NCBI GenBank assembly: GCA_034336665.1
Contig: CM067590.1
Coordinates: 2,761,748 to 2,825,747, forward strand
DNA: 64,000 bases
Direction: 5' to 3'
Source: Luscinia megarhynchos
Lineage: Eukaryota; Chordata; Aves; Passeriformes; Turdidae
The position numbers and the translations under genes were made by a program. The notes beneath the pieces are model-generated. The model was not told where the DNA came from, ran no database searches, and was given only the letters and a program-made list of their open reading frames with translations. Below are positions 49,057 to 60,410 of this stretch, in pieces. Numbering within the stretch: the first letter of the stretch is position 1; every line of letters begins with the position of its first letter.

Positions 49057-49385
49057 GCCGCCATTTCTCCCTCACTGCAACACCCCGTCCGTCACAGACG
49101 CCATTTTCCGCTCAGGGTCATCCTTCCTCCCTCAGAGCCGCCATTGCCCTCAGAGTTTGAGGACTCTTCTTCCTCCCTCAGGGCGCCATTGCCCTCAAAG
49201 TTTGAGGACTCTCGTTCCTCCCTCAGAACCGCCATTTCCCCCTCAGGGTTATCTTGCTTCCCTCAAGGCCACCATTTCCCCCTGAGAGTCATCATTTCTC
49301 CCTCATAACAGGACCTTCTCCCCCAGAGCCGCCATTTCCCCCTCGGGGTTATCCTTCTCCCTTCAGGGCGGCTATTCCCGCCCCA
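49057..49385. repeat. minisatellite of GCCATT-bearing units upstream of FAM174C
   Basis: About eight degenerate units of 40-60 bp with the order gCCGCCATT-TCCCCCTCAGGGTTATC-cTTCCTCCCTCAG. GCCATT or close variants occur near 49,060, 49,100, 49,138, 49,185, 49,228, 49,269, 49,328 and 49,369. Two central units also share TTTGAGGACTCT. The core matches the YY1 recognition sequence. Confidence 0.85.
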
Positions 49386-49399
49386 TGCTGAAGACAGCT

Positions 49400-51280
49400 G
49401 CAAACAGGAGCATTTTGAGCATTTCAAGAATTTCTATCCTCCACCTTTTTCCTCTGCAGACACCTCCGGCTGAGCAGGGCTCCGTCACCGCCCTTCAGCC
49501 CTGCTCCACTTCCCCATTTTTCCTCAGGGAACAGCTCCAGCTGCCTAGATACACAGGGCTTAATTTTTAAAAAAGGGGCATTTTGGCTAAAACTGGGTCA
49601 CCCGAGCTCACGTCAAACCCACAGCACCCACCTTCCCGGTGACGCCACTGGGTTCCACATCCAGCCCCTGGATCCAGCGATTCCCTCACCCATCCCGGCA
49701 AGACATCATTAACTCACTGCCATAATTAGCAATGCCAAAAATAACAGCACCTCCATCCAGGTTCTATTTTTGCACCTGTTCATTGTTTCTGCCTCTGTCT
49801 AAGCATCCTATTTAGGGAGGTCTTACAAAGCATTATTTGTAAGTATTTTCAGCCTGAATTCATTTAAGCCTCACCTGACTGCATTTTTATCAGCAAAGAC
49901 TTCACACACTCCTCAGCCTTCATCATATTTAATATCCTCTTGCATTAACATGCAAAAATCCTCACTGGTGAATTGCTCAATACAACCCCCAGAAGTGTGT
50001 CACGGTTGATTGCTTTTTTTTAAATGCTGCTCACTTAGATAATTTGAAAAAGGTTAAAGGAGGAAAAGTAGGTTTTGTGAAGTGAGCTCAATAATCCCCA
50101 CCTGCAGGCAGGAATGTCTAGGGACTCTTATCAGTGCAAAATGGGGAACTGATGGGTCTTGGGCCGCAAGTCCTCAGGGCTCCTGAGTGAGCCCATCACC
50201 AAATTCTGAGTTTATCAGCTTAAAAAATGGGGAGAAAAGGGCAGGGATGAAGCAATCAACTCTTATTTAACAGAGGAAAAAAAAAAGGGCAGGAGCAGCT
50301 GAGATCATCAAAAACTCACTGTTCTCACCCTGCAATCTCCTGCCTAAAATACGTTCAGAGTGTCAGCCTCTCCCAAGACAAATCCTCCTCATTGAGCTGC
50401 AACAAGACCTCATTTTCCATGAGGATCACACATCAATCTGCTTGCAGCAGAGTGCGTCCACCTCCAAGCACCACCACGGTGGTAGTTTCTTCTGTGCTCT
50501 GAACTGGGCTGTGCACCAGACAAAAAAAAATTTGCCAAAAATATTCTGTTTCCCACAAAAAGTACCAAAGAGATTTGTTTTTTCCACATTTCAGTGTTTT
50601 ATTCTGGCTTGATTGACTTGGTTCATGTGAAAATGAGCACCACCACTGCTCTGAGCTCTTCATCTCTCCACTCCAGTGTCGGTCCTTCTGTCTTCTCTGA
50701 CGTGTCTCAGTGCTGAAATGGAATGGAGACAAGAGAACTGGAAGGTGGATAAAGCTACAGGAATGGAACAGGGTTACTACTGCAGCATTTAGAGCTCAAG
50801 GATACAGAAAAGGGACACAGCTAAAGAAAAGCTCAGGAAAGGGATGTTACCTGATGGCAAACTTGCTCCAGCATCCCTGGAACGCAGCTCTGGTCGCTCA
50901 GGATCCGCTGGCCCTCCGAGGCACGTGCCGGGTCCCTTCAGCCTGCTAAAGCAGAGAGGCATTAACAGGAGCCCTGGGCAGAGGCTGCTCTCGCCCCCAA
51001 CCTCCCCACACAGCTCACAGTGCACGAGGGTCTCACAAGCCATCGCTGAACCCATCACACCACAAAGCACAGTCTGGGAAAACTGTTCCGGGCCGGCTGC
51101 TGCCCGTGCTCAGCCAGCCCATGGTTTGGATCCCCTAAGCAGAGAGTTAACACTTGGACATGGCTGCTTAGGAAGTGTGGGCCATGGGAAAAAGTTAATG
51201 GCAACAAGTAGGATGGCAAAGAAAGCTACAATTAAAGTGAGCAACTTAATGAAGTCTAGGAAGAGTCTCAATAGATGAAC
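49400..51280. other. FAM174C-CIRBP intergenic stretch
   Basis: Unique, fairly AT-rich sequence with no coding exon recognised. An AT-rich block at 49,690-50,060 (TTTATCAGCAAAGAC, CATTAACATGCAAAAATCC) could be a conserved element. The 99-codon minus-strand frame at 50,433-50,732 has no recognisable domain. A minus-strand AATAAA exists at 50,603-50,598 with nothing coding nearby. Confidence 0.4.
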
Positions 51281-52075
51281 ACATATCAAGTCAGGGAGTT
51301 CGTTCCAATCTTGCTTCCGTACCTACAGCAAGACACGGCTGCATGCCCAACTCTGATCTGTGGAACTCAAGGTGTGCCACAAGCCAAAGGTTGCATACGG
51401 CATGGGTTAACGTTTTTCCAGCAGCTGACCAAAATTGTCAAAAGGAATATTTCACAGGTACATTAGACTTTCAAATGAGCTCTCAACAAGAGGAAGGATG
51501 CGGACATGAGCAAAAGGAGTTACCTCGAATTACAGGACTATTTCCACATATGAACTAGCCAAGAGAGCAGCTCTCGTCTCAGAGGTTTCTGTTGGAGGCA
51601 CAACACTTCTTTTCTCCAAGGACACTGCAGTTTCCATTTGCTAGCAAAGAATTCTTAGAACTTGTAAGCAATGACACAGCTAAGCTAAGCCCGGCATTCC
51701 CCTACATCGCACACGCGCTCGGCACGCAGGGAACAGCCCAGGGACTGCAGCACTTGGCTCTTCTCTACAGCTTCCCAGTGTAGGCTACAGCAGCTTTGGA
51801 GGAAACATCCATTATCCTTCCTAACATTCCAACTGCACTTCGCTCCTAGCACACCCTCAGGTTTGTACTTCCAGCCTCTACAGACAAGTTTTGACTATTT
51901 TATGTGAAATTCGTCGGCCAATTCAGATGCCAAGACTGATTTTAGGAGTAAAATTCCAGCGCCCGGGCAATCGTCCGGCTGGCTTTGCCACTGTCCCTAA
52001 CCTCCTCTCGCTCCCAAGACTGTTCTTCATCTCCAAGGGTTGTGTTGTGCAATGAAATGTAAATGTCAGGAGCAG
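51280..52075. other. unique block just 3' of CIRBP
   Basis: About 800 bp with balanced composition, no repeats and CpGs kept in an AT-rich context (AATTCGTCGGCCAATTCAG, CGGGCAATCGTCCGGC). It may be conserved downstream sequence or alternative distal 3' UTR of CIRBP. This is inference. Confidence 0.3.
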
Positions 52076-52079
52076 AGTT

Positions 52080-52423
52080 CATTTCAGACGGTCTTTTAAT
52101 AGGCTTCGTAAAGCCAAAGAAAACTGTATACAGGAATCCTTTACCACTTCAAATACAACAGCAATGGAATATGCATATTTCTTCCAGTAAAAAAGGACAA
52201 TATAAATAAACATTTTCAAGAACCTCTTAATGGTAAGTTTGCAAGTCTAGTTCTGGGTCATTTACATCATTACAACAGTAAAAATACCGTTATGCAGGTT
52301 GAACATACAAGCACGTTTCTCTTTAGATATATCAAGGTGGTTTGCCTTCCAACGGAACCCAGGCTGCATTCCTACCTTGCTACACTAAAGGAATGTTACA
52401 AAAGACGAAGGTAATGCACTTGG

Positions 52424-52454
<31 letters not shown>

Positions 52455-52825
52455 ACAGCTTGTTCAGCTTCCAGTGAACATCGGTACAAGGTCCTTTCTA
52501 GCTCAAAAGAAACTGAATTGGGGCCCCATCTTTAAAAAAAAAAAACAGAAACGAACACCTTGGCTCATTCATGGAGGATAAAATAAAATCTGAAGTGCTT
52601 TCAAAAAAGATTAAAACCACTTGAAAGCAGAGCTTTCTCCAAGACAGTCTAATCAGACAGTCTTGTCTCAGAAGCTGCCAGGCTGTGTATGACAAGATCA
52701 GAACTGATAATACTACAAAAGTGAAAATACAAGTAGATGTACTACACAATAACCATTTCAGCGAAGCTCCAAAAATCTTTATAAATACAGCCATTGGAAG
52801 GACGATCTTGAGTCAGGAAGGATTT
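52080..52825 (-). other. CIRBP: CIRBP 3' UTR with candidate poly(A) signal
   Basis: Follows the stop codon at 52,828-52,826. The minus strand has ATTAAA at 52,100-52,095, a plausible poly(A) signal, so cleavage would be about 52,080. It contains a long homopolymer (A on plus, 52,423-52,450; T in the transcript). The actual end could be earlier or later. Confidence 0.5.
52423..52450. repeat. A28 homopolymer inside CIRBP 3' UTR
   Basis: Uninterrupted run of about 28 A on the plus strand, hence oligo(U) in the CIRBP mRNA. Likely length-polymorphic. Confidence 0.9.
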
Positions 52826-54421
<1,596 letters not shown>

Positions 54422-54427
54422 TTTGAC

Positions 54428-55091
54428 CTGCCAAACCAACAGAACCTAGTCAGCGACTCAAAATATCCGCATAATCCCCATGAGCTCTAAAACATCAAAT
54501 CCCTCTAACACCGCCTATCGCAACACCGAAGCGATCTCACACTCCCGAACGCCTTAAGCGCCTCTGAGCCCACGCCTTATGTGGTTTTCCAGATATATCA
54601 GGGATCTCATTCCCTTCCACCTCAGAGTAGCCGGGAGCGAGGTATCACTTAGGGCTCCGCGACGCTCAGGGCCAAGAGCAGGGGAGCAGCACCGCGGCCG
54701 GGTCCCGGCAGAACCGGCGGCCGGGCCGGGTCCCGGTCCCAGTCCCCGCCGCTCCGGGCCCAGCGCGCATGCGCGCCCGCCGCGCCCCCTACCGGCCTTT
54801 CCCGCACAGGGCCGCCCCCTCCCTCCCGCCCGCCGCCATTTTGCACGGCCGAGGTTCGTCGCCATTTTGTTTCCGCGCGCGCGTTTTTCCCCCGCCGCGG
54901 CCCCTTCCCGCACACGGCCCAGCTGGGCCCGCTCCGCCACATCCCCCGTGCCCGCAGAGAGCACCGATCGGCGGGTCGGGAGTCGCAGCCCAGCCTCCCG
55001 CGGGACCCGGCCCTCCACCCCTGGGACACTCCACTCGCCGAGGCCCACCCGGCCCGGTGCGGTCGCGGCCGCCCCGTGCGACTGCGCTCAC
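54428..55091 (-). promoter_or_regulatory. CIRBP: CIRBP intron 1 with CpG island, NRF1 and YY1-type sites
   Basis: From donor GGTGAGCG (55,091) to acceptor TTGGCAG (54,428). GC-rich with dense CpG. It contains a perfect NRF1 palindrome GCGCATGCGC (54,765-54,774) and YY1-type sites GCCGCCATTTTG (54,832-54,843) and GCCATTTTG (54,861-54,869). These could drive an internal alternative promoter. Confidence 0.6.
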
Positions 55092-55145
55092 CGATGCCCG
55101 GACGGCGCGAGGTCCAGAGACCACTTCAAAGCTTCAGCGAAACGT
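55092..55145 (-). other. CIRBP: CIRBP exon 1 (5' UTR)
   Basis: Ends at donor GGGCATCG|GTGAGC (55,092/55,091). The start near 55,145 is inferred as about 30 bp downstream of the TATA box. It joins the short 5' UTR piece 54,427-54,422 before the ATG. Confidence 0.65.
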
Positions 55146-55480
55146 ACGGCGAGCCTGGCGGGGCGGCGCCTTATAAACGCCCGCTCTTCATCCCGCCTAT
55201 CTCATGAATATGCAGATGAACCCCGCTGCAAGGCGGAGCGACACGTCACCAAAGCGCTGCCGCCTCTGCACCTCCCGATTGGGCGGGATCTCATTAATAT
55301 TAACGAGCAGCGGCGGGGGCCTACGGTAGGGGCGTGCAAACAAAACAGCAGCGTGGCCCCGCCCCCTCCACCCACGTGAGGGCGGGGCGCGGCGGACGGC
55401 GCCCATTGGCTGCGCGCGCGGAGGCGGGCGGGAGCGCCCCTGTGAGAGGGAAGGAAGTGGAGGGCGCTGATTGGCTGAGA
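55146..55480 (-). promoter_or_regulatory. CIRBP: CIRBP promoter: TATA box, POU site and CCAAT boxes
   Basis: On the minus strand GTTTATAAGG at about 55,178-55,169 is a TATA element. About 30 bp upstream, ATGAATATGCA (55,204-55,214, plus) matches the palindromic Oct (MORE) site, and CTCATTAATATTAACGAG (55,290-55,307) is a second AT-rich palindrome. CCAAT boxes lie near 55,278 (inverted), 55,403 and 55,466, and CACGTG lies at about 55,373. The whole sits in a CpG island with several GGGCGG boxes. Confidence 0.7.
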
Positions 55481-55692
55481 TGCGCGGTAGCCACGCCCCC
55501 CTGGCGAAGGAGGCGTGTTCACGCTGGCCCAGTTTCGCGCCCTGCTCGCACTGCGGCGCCGGCCGTAGACAAAGGGCCGCCTCAGGGGCCGCCGCCATCT
55601 TGCGCTCCGAGTGCTGCCCCCGGCGGCTCCTCCCGCTGCGGCCCCTCCGGTCACCGCCCCGCCCGGGGAGCCCGTCCTCCCTCGTGGAGAAC
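55481..55692. promoter_or_regulatory. upstream CpG island with YY1-type initiator
   Basis: CpG-rich sequence with GCCGCCATCTTG at 55,591-55,602 pointing to a possible divergent (plus-strand) start site. It ends abruptly at the LTR boundary at 55,693. No plus-strand exon is recognised downstream. Confidence 0.4.
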
Positions 55693-56112
55693 TGTTTTAA
55701 ATGAGAAACAAAAGTCTCGATATTCAGCAAAATTTAGATTGCTTTTATTTTATATAGACAGAGCAAGAAGCGCGCTGGGGAAAACGTGAGGGGTCACCCC
55801 CTACACCACACTTCCACTGAAGCTGGGTTGCACTCCCTTTTTATAGTATAGTTTTCCTTGTAGTAATCAATAATTGTTATTGTTTCGTTGTAGTAATTCT
55901 GCAAGGTAAGCAGTGGTGGTCAAAGAAACTTCCAAACTTCCGTGGGACAGCTCTTGGGACAATTGGTCATGGAACCATTTGGTCTTGGTAGATAAAAAAC
56001 AGAAAAAGTGGGAAGTCTGATCTTTAGCAGATAGTTTGAGATTGATTACACAAAGGCGGAAATCTGATTCTGAAAAAAAACCTTTCAAACCTTTTCAGAT
56101 GGAAAACCCTCA
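55693..56112 (-). mobile_element. ERVL-like 3' LTR
   Basis: Reading the minus strand: begins TGAGGGTTTTCC and ends TTTCTCATTTAAAACA. It has a TATA element (ACTATAAAAAGGG, 55,847-55,835), the string GGGTGACCCCTCACG typical of avian ERVL R/U5, poly(A) signal AATAAA (55,749-55,744) and CGAGACTTTTGTTTCTC near the end. Total about 420 bp, 5'-TG...CA-3'. No second LTR copy or clear target duplication is seen, so the provirus is truncated at its 5' side. Old genomic copy, no intact viral gene. Confidence 0.7.
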
Positions 56113-56126
56113 TTTTTTTTTCTTTT
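56113..56126 (-). other. polypurine tract of the LTR element
   Basis: AAAAGAAAAAAAAA on the minus strand directly abuts the TG that starts the LTR, as expected for the plus-strand primer of a retrovirus-like element. This supports reading the LTR as the 3' one. Confidence 0.6.
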
Positions 56127-56650
56127 ACAAACTGGTATACACAGTATTCATAACGGGGATTTAAACAGAGTGGGTTTAATCATATATTTCCCTTTATCTA
56201 GGTCCATGTTCTTTTCTTATTTTAAGTATTCTGGTTTATACAAACTCCAAAACTTCTATGATGAACACGAATCATTTGTCAATTATCACAGAATGATCCC
56301 TTCAGCTGCCTCCTTGCAGTGTCGCCCTACATGCACTTGGGAGATTATGATGAGGAGTAGCCAAAGCAACAAAGTTTTCTTCAGAAATAAAAGGTCTTTG
56401 CTCAAACCCATTTTCGCAAAGATTGAAATCTTTAAAAGTCCATCCTGAGGTTTGACAAAGCTGGGAATGCCTTCAGTAAAAACTTCTGTATTGAAAGAGG
56501 AAACTGGTAAAGCCAAAGACATGTCTCATGGAGAGGCTACACAGCTTTGAAAGGCCTAAAAGTAAAAATTGCCAGTGTTTCATACAATAACTACAATCTC
56601 ACATAGAAAAGTGTTTGGAAACATTGGAGAGGAGGAGACACACCTGAAAA
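56127..56650 (-). pseudogene. decayed internal region of the LTR element
   Basis: Moderately AT-rich sequence upstream of the polypurine tract. A 78-codon minus-strand frame (56,522-56,286) contains a hydrophobic stretch, possibly an envelope-region remnant, but I could not identify a retroviral domain. No intact gene. Confidence 0.35.
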
Positions 56651-57926
56651 AATAGATTGGAGAGGAGGAGATGCAGGGGAGGGAATAGCAGTGGGAAGGA
56701 AAGGGGAAGGAAACATGGCAAGGACGGGGTTATGGTGTCACTGTATGTGTCCTGTGTCCGAGGACAGGACTGGGCATATCAGAGGTCGCTGTGTGTTTGT
56801 CCCCTGTCCTTGTCCCCAGCAATGTTTGCTCTGCTTCCAGAAACTCCTTGTAATTCACGTTGCTGTTTGCAGCTACCAGCCACCCTCCCTCCTTCCCAGT
56901 ATCCCCAGTCAGAGCCAGGCTGTACAGAAGAGAACAACTGGAGTTCAGAAATCACTGCTCTTTGGTGACTGATTTCCAAACCAGGCACTGAGACAGGAAA
57001 AACAAACCATGGAGAACGCAAAGAAACGTTTGCTCTGTGGAGCAGAGATCACCCATTCCCTGCCTACCAGAGTGTGGAAATCAGGGCTTTTCCACCCTGA
57101 TTTGTTGTGATCCCTTTGAGATCTGCAGGAAAATGACAGTTTGTACATAGATTATACAGTAATTGCAAAACCCAGGAGCACCACATCTGTGGTTTTTCTG
57201 AGCTCACAGGGCCACAGGGACAGAATGCTGCCACCAAAGTGCTCAAAAGCACATAAAAAATCCCAATATTGATGATAGACCAAGCCAATATTATTATTTT
57301 TCTGCCATGAAAAAATTTACTCACTTTCCTAGGCCTGGAGGAGTGAAGAGAGATATCCACTGTTACTGCAAATTGATTTTTGCCCTTCAAGAGAGGAAAA
57401 GATCCCAGCCCTGCAATCACAGGCACAGCATTTTGATTAAATTAGAGACCCATTAACGCGAGCATTTCTGGTCCATGATGAGGGCAGATAAAGTGACCTT
57501 GATGCACAGAGCCATTTTCCAGCCTGGGATGCTGGACAGCCAACACCAACCCTGCTGCAAACCTCGAGGGACAAACACCAGGATTCACTGGGATTTGACT
57601 CCACACAAAGCCAGGCAGGTCGGGTGTTGTGAAAATAACACCAAGAATCTTTGCTGCTTCAGGGGAATTTGAATCCCAGCAGGATGAAGGGCTGCTGGGA
57701 GCAGAGGAGCTCCTGTGACAGGGAATGGTGAGCACAGCCCTGCTTGGATGTGTCCCAAAAGTGTGATTTCTGTCTCCCTGGAGTGTGTTGATGCCTTTGC
57801 TTTGACAGTGAGAGTCACCAGGGACACAAGAGTTGGGCCAAATGGACACTGTGTGCTCCAGTCCCAGTGCTGCTGCTGCCAGGAGGGTGCAGTGCCCCAG
57901 TTCATTCCTGACCCAGGGCATCAGAC

Positions 57927-57985
57927 ATGACATCAGCTGTGGATTTGATGATCCTTGTGAATACTCCATGATCAGGCTGTACACA
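57927..57985 (+). mobile_element. short CR1 3' fragment (sense)
   Basis: GTGGATTTGATGATCCTTGTG followed by AATACTCCATGATC resembles the sense 3' end of the CR1 type seen at 36.8 kb, with an internal deletion. Confidence 0.5.
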
Positions 57986-58437
57986 GGGGCTGCAGCAGCC
58001 CCATGTCACCAGCCCAAGGGGCTCAGGGACATCTCTGCATGTCCCACAGGCTGGGCTCTGGCTGGAAGCAGCACTGGGAGCAGCCAGGCAGGCAGCTCAC
58101 CGGCAGGTTGTACCAGTCATTAGGGCAGTTAATTAAACTCTGAAACAGCCCAGGATTCACGTCCTTAGAGCAAAGCTCCTGCAGCAGAAGGGCCCTGGCC
58201 AGGGGTCCCAAACAGACAACACCATGTAGGAGATGCAGAGTTCACTTCTGTGTGAGTCCCAGACCTGAGCTCCCATGGGTGTTTTCCCTGCCTGCGCCCT
58301 AATTTTTGGTCACCTGGATCTGGCTATGAGCACACCTGTAGCTGAAGTGACCCAGTAAGTGCCAGCACTTCCTTAGGGAGGGCAGATATCCGCTCTGAAG
58401 CCAAGCTCTGTGTGTGTACAGGTGCAGCCATGGGAAA

Positions 58438-58490
58438 TGATGAATCACCAGAGGCTGGAGGGACCTCAGGGATCACCTGGAGCCGATTCA
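58438..58490 (-). mobile_element. short CR1 3' fragment
   Basis: GATGAATCACCAGAGGCTGGA and GGGACCTCAGGGATCACCTGG match the reverse-complemented CR1 terminal segment. Confidence 0.45.
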
Positions 58491-59726
58491 AGCAATCCCC
58501 CCACACGTGACTGATGTTTTTATCACCTACTTTTTAAAGCTTCCAAGGGCAGAGGTTGTAGGATCAAACATCCTGTTACTGTGATTTCCTGGAAGTTCCG
58601 CCCATCCAGCAGCACAGCAGGGATAGTGCCACATGGAAATGCCATGGGGGAGCAGTGATAGGAGGAGCTGTGCTGCCCTCCTGCCTTCACCCCGTGCCAT
58701 TCCCACACCGACACCTCTCTCCTGCCTCCAGCACATCCCACACTCAGGCAGCTCCTTCCAGAGCACCGGGTGCTTCTCTGGGGGTCTCCACCTTGCTGGG
58801 GTGTTTGTAGGGACCTTTCCCAGTCCCAGGGAGTTGCACACGGGATTACCCAGAGCTGTGCAGCAGCTGAGCCCAAACCTGCTCGGCAGCCCCGGCACCT
58901 GCTGGGGAGCCAAGGGCAGCCCCCGCCCCGGGCACTGCTCTGATGAGGTTCCCAAATCCCGCAGCAGCTCCTCTGGTGCCGCCGCCGCGGCCCAGGGCTG
59001 AGGCCGGGAGTTCCCGGAGGGGGAGGACGGGGCAGTGGGTGCCACGTCTCGTCCTCTGGGGCTCTGCCTTACCCGGGGCTGGGAGGGAACAAAGCTCTCC
59101 AGGCAGCCCCCACGCCTGCTCCGGGCTCTGGCACCGCGTTCCTGCCCCTGGGACCACCCTCCCTGCACGCCCCAGCGCATCCTGCACGGCGCAAGAGCCG
59201 CCCCCTCTGTCTTTGTTTTTGCTGGGATTGCAGGAAAGGAGGGAATGTGAGGCTGGACTGAAGCAGGGCTCATCCCTGGGCCTCCATCCCATCCATCACC
59301 AAACCTCTGGCTTCTTCCTGGTTTTCCTGCGAGATCAGCTTATACCAGCAGCAGGGAGGTGCCACAGGGAAGGCACTCAGAGTTTTCCCAGCACGGGAAC
59401 CCTCACTGTCCCTAACACAGGGCCCCTCGGTGTCCCTAGCATGGGAGCCCTCACTGTTCCCACCGTGTCTGGACCCAGCAGCAAAACACCAAGCCAGGCC
59501 TGCATTAGGGAACTGGCAGTCCTAAAGCGCCCCAGGGAAAAGAATATTCCCTTCTCCCTTACTACTGTCCCCGAGGGAGTTGCTCGTCCAGCTTTGCAGT
59601 TGGAAAGAAAAGCCCTGACGCAATCCCGCTGTCGCCATGGTGAGGAGCGCGGCCGCTGCGCTTCCCTGTGACCGGGATTTACCGGGTTGTACAAAGCCAC
59701 GGGGAGCAGGGGGACAGGATCCAACA

Positions 59727-60170
59727 GATCCGTAGCGAGTGGGGGGAACAGATCCACAGAGAGCAGAAGGATTGGATCCACAGAGAGCAAAGAGAACAGA
59801 TTCACAGGGAGCAGAAGGATTGGATCCACAGGGAGCAAAGGGATCAGATCCACAGAGAGCAGCGGGATTGGATCCACAGGGAGCAGAAGGATTGGATCCA
59901 CAGGGAGCAAAGGGATTGGATCCAAAGAGAGCAAAAGGATTGGATCCACAGAGAGCAAAGGGATTGGATCCACAGAGAGCAAAAGGATTGGATCCACAGG
60001 GAGCAAAGGGATTGGATCCACAGGGAGCAGAAGGATTGGATCCACAGGGAGCAGAATGATTGGATCCACAGGGAGCAAAGGGATTGGATCCACAGAGCAA
60101 AAGGATTGGATCCAAAAGGAGCAGAAGGATTGGATCCACAGGGAGCAAAGGGATCAGATCCACAACAACG
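59727..60170. repeat. 24-bp satellite-like array, about 18 units
   Basis: Unit GGATCCACAGGGAGCAGAAG+GATT with A/G variation at two sites (AGGGAGC/AGAGAGC, AAAGGGAT/AAAAGGAT/AGAAGGAT). Almost every unit carries GGATCC. Since 24 is a multiple of 3, frames with an 8-residue period (e.g. DWIHREQR) are open on plus, and a Pro/Leu-rich frame on minus. These are not genes. Confidence 0.97.
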
Positions 60171-60264
60171 AGATCAGGGCTGACACAAGGTGCCCTGAGG
60201 TGATGAGGGTTGGGGGGTCACAGTATTGTCGGGATACCCAAACTGGAGTATTGGGAAATGAGCT

Positions 60265-60410
60265 GAGGTCAGGGGGGATTCGGAATTGAGGATACCAGTG
60301 CACCCAGCTGGAGTCGGGGGGAATTTGGAGCTGGGAATGCCAGTGTACCCCGATTGAGGTCAGGGGGGATTCAGGGTTGGGAATGCCGGTGCACCCCGGC
60401 TGAGGTGAGG
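60265..60410. repeat. about 57-bp GGTCAGGGGGGATTC repeat
   Basis: Three degenerate units with TGAGGTCAGGGGGGATTC, TTGGGAATGCC and GTGCACCC(C/A)G. Confidence 0.8.

Larger units (their letters stand above)
56651..59725. other. stretch without recognised gene
   Basis: Unique sequence apart from short CR1 pieces. Frames of 120 (57,064-57,426, minus), 180 (57,442-57,984, minus) and about 245 codons (58,527-59,671, both strands) show no domain. The last group sits in GC-rich DNA. MIDN, the next gene in human, was looked for and not found, so it probably lies further right. Confidence 0.4.

Noticed and set aside
52498..52794. 98-codon hydrophobic minus-strand frame
   Set aside because: Lies inside the CIRBP 3' UTR downstream of the stop; composition follows U-rich UTR sequence.
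55693..55760. AATAAA at 55,749 as the 3' end of a MIDN-like minus-strand gene
   Set aside because: The surrounding TATA, R/U5-type sequence, terminal ACA and polypurine tract fit an LTR better.
59377..60289. Proteins with 8-residue repeats (DWIHREQR-like; Pro/Leu-rich)
   Set aside because: Artefacts of the 24-bp array.
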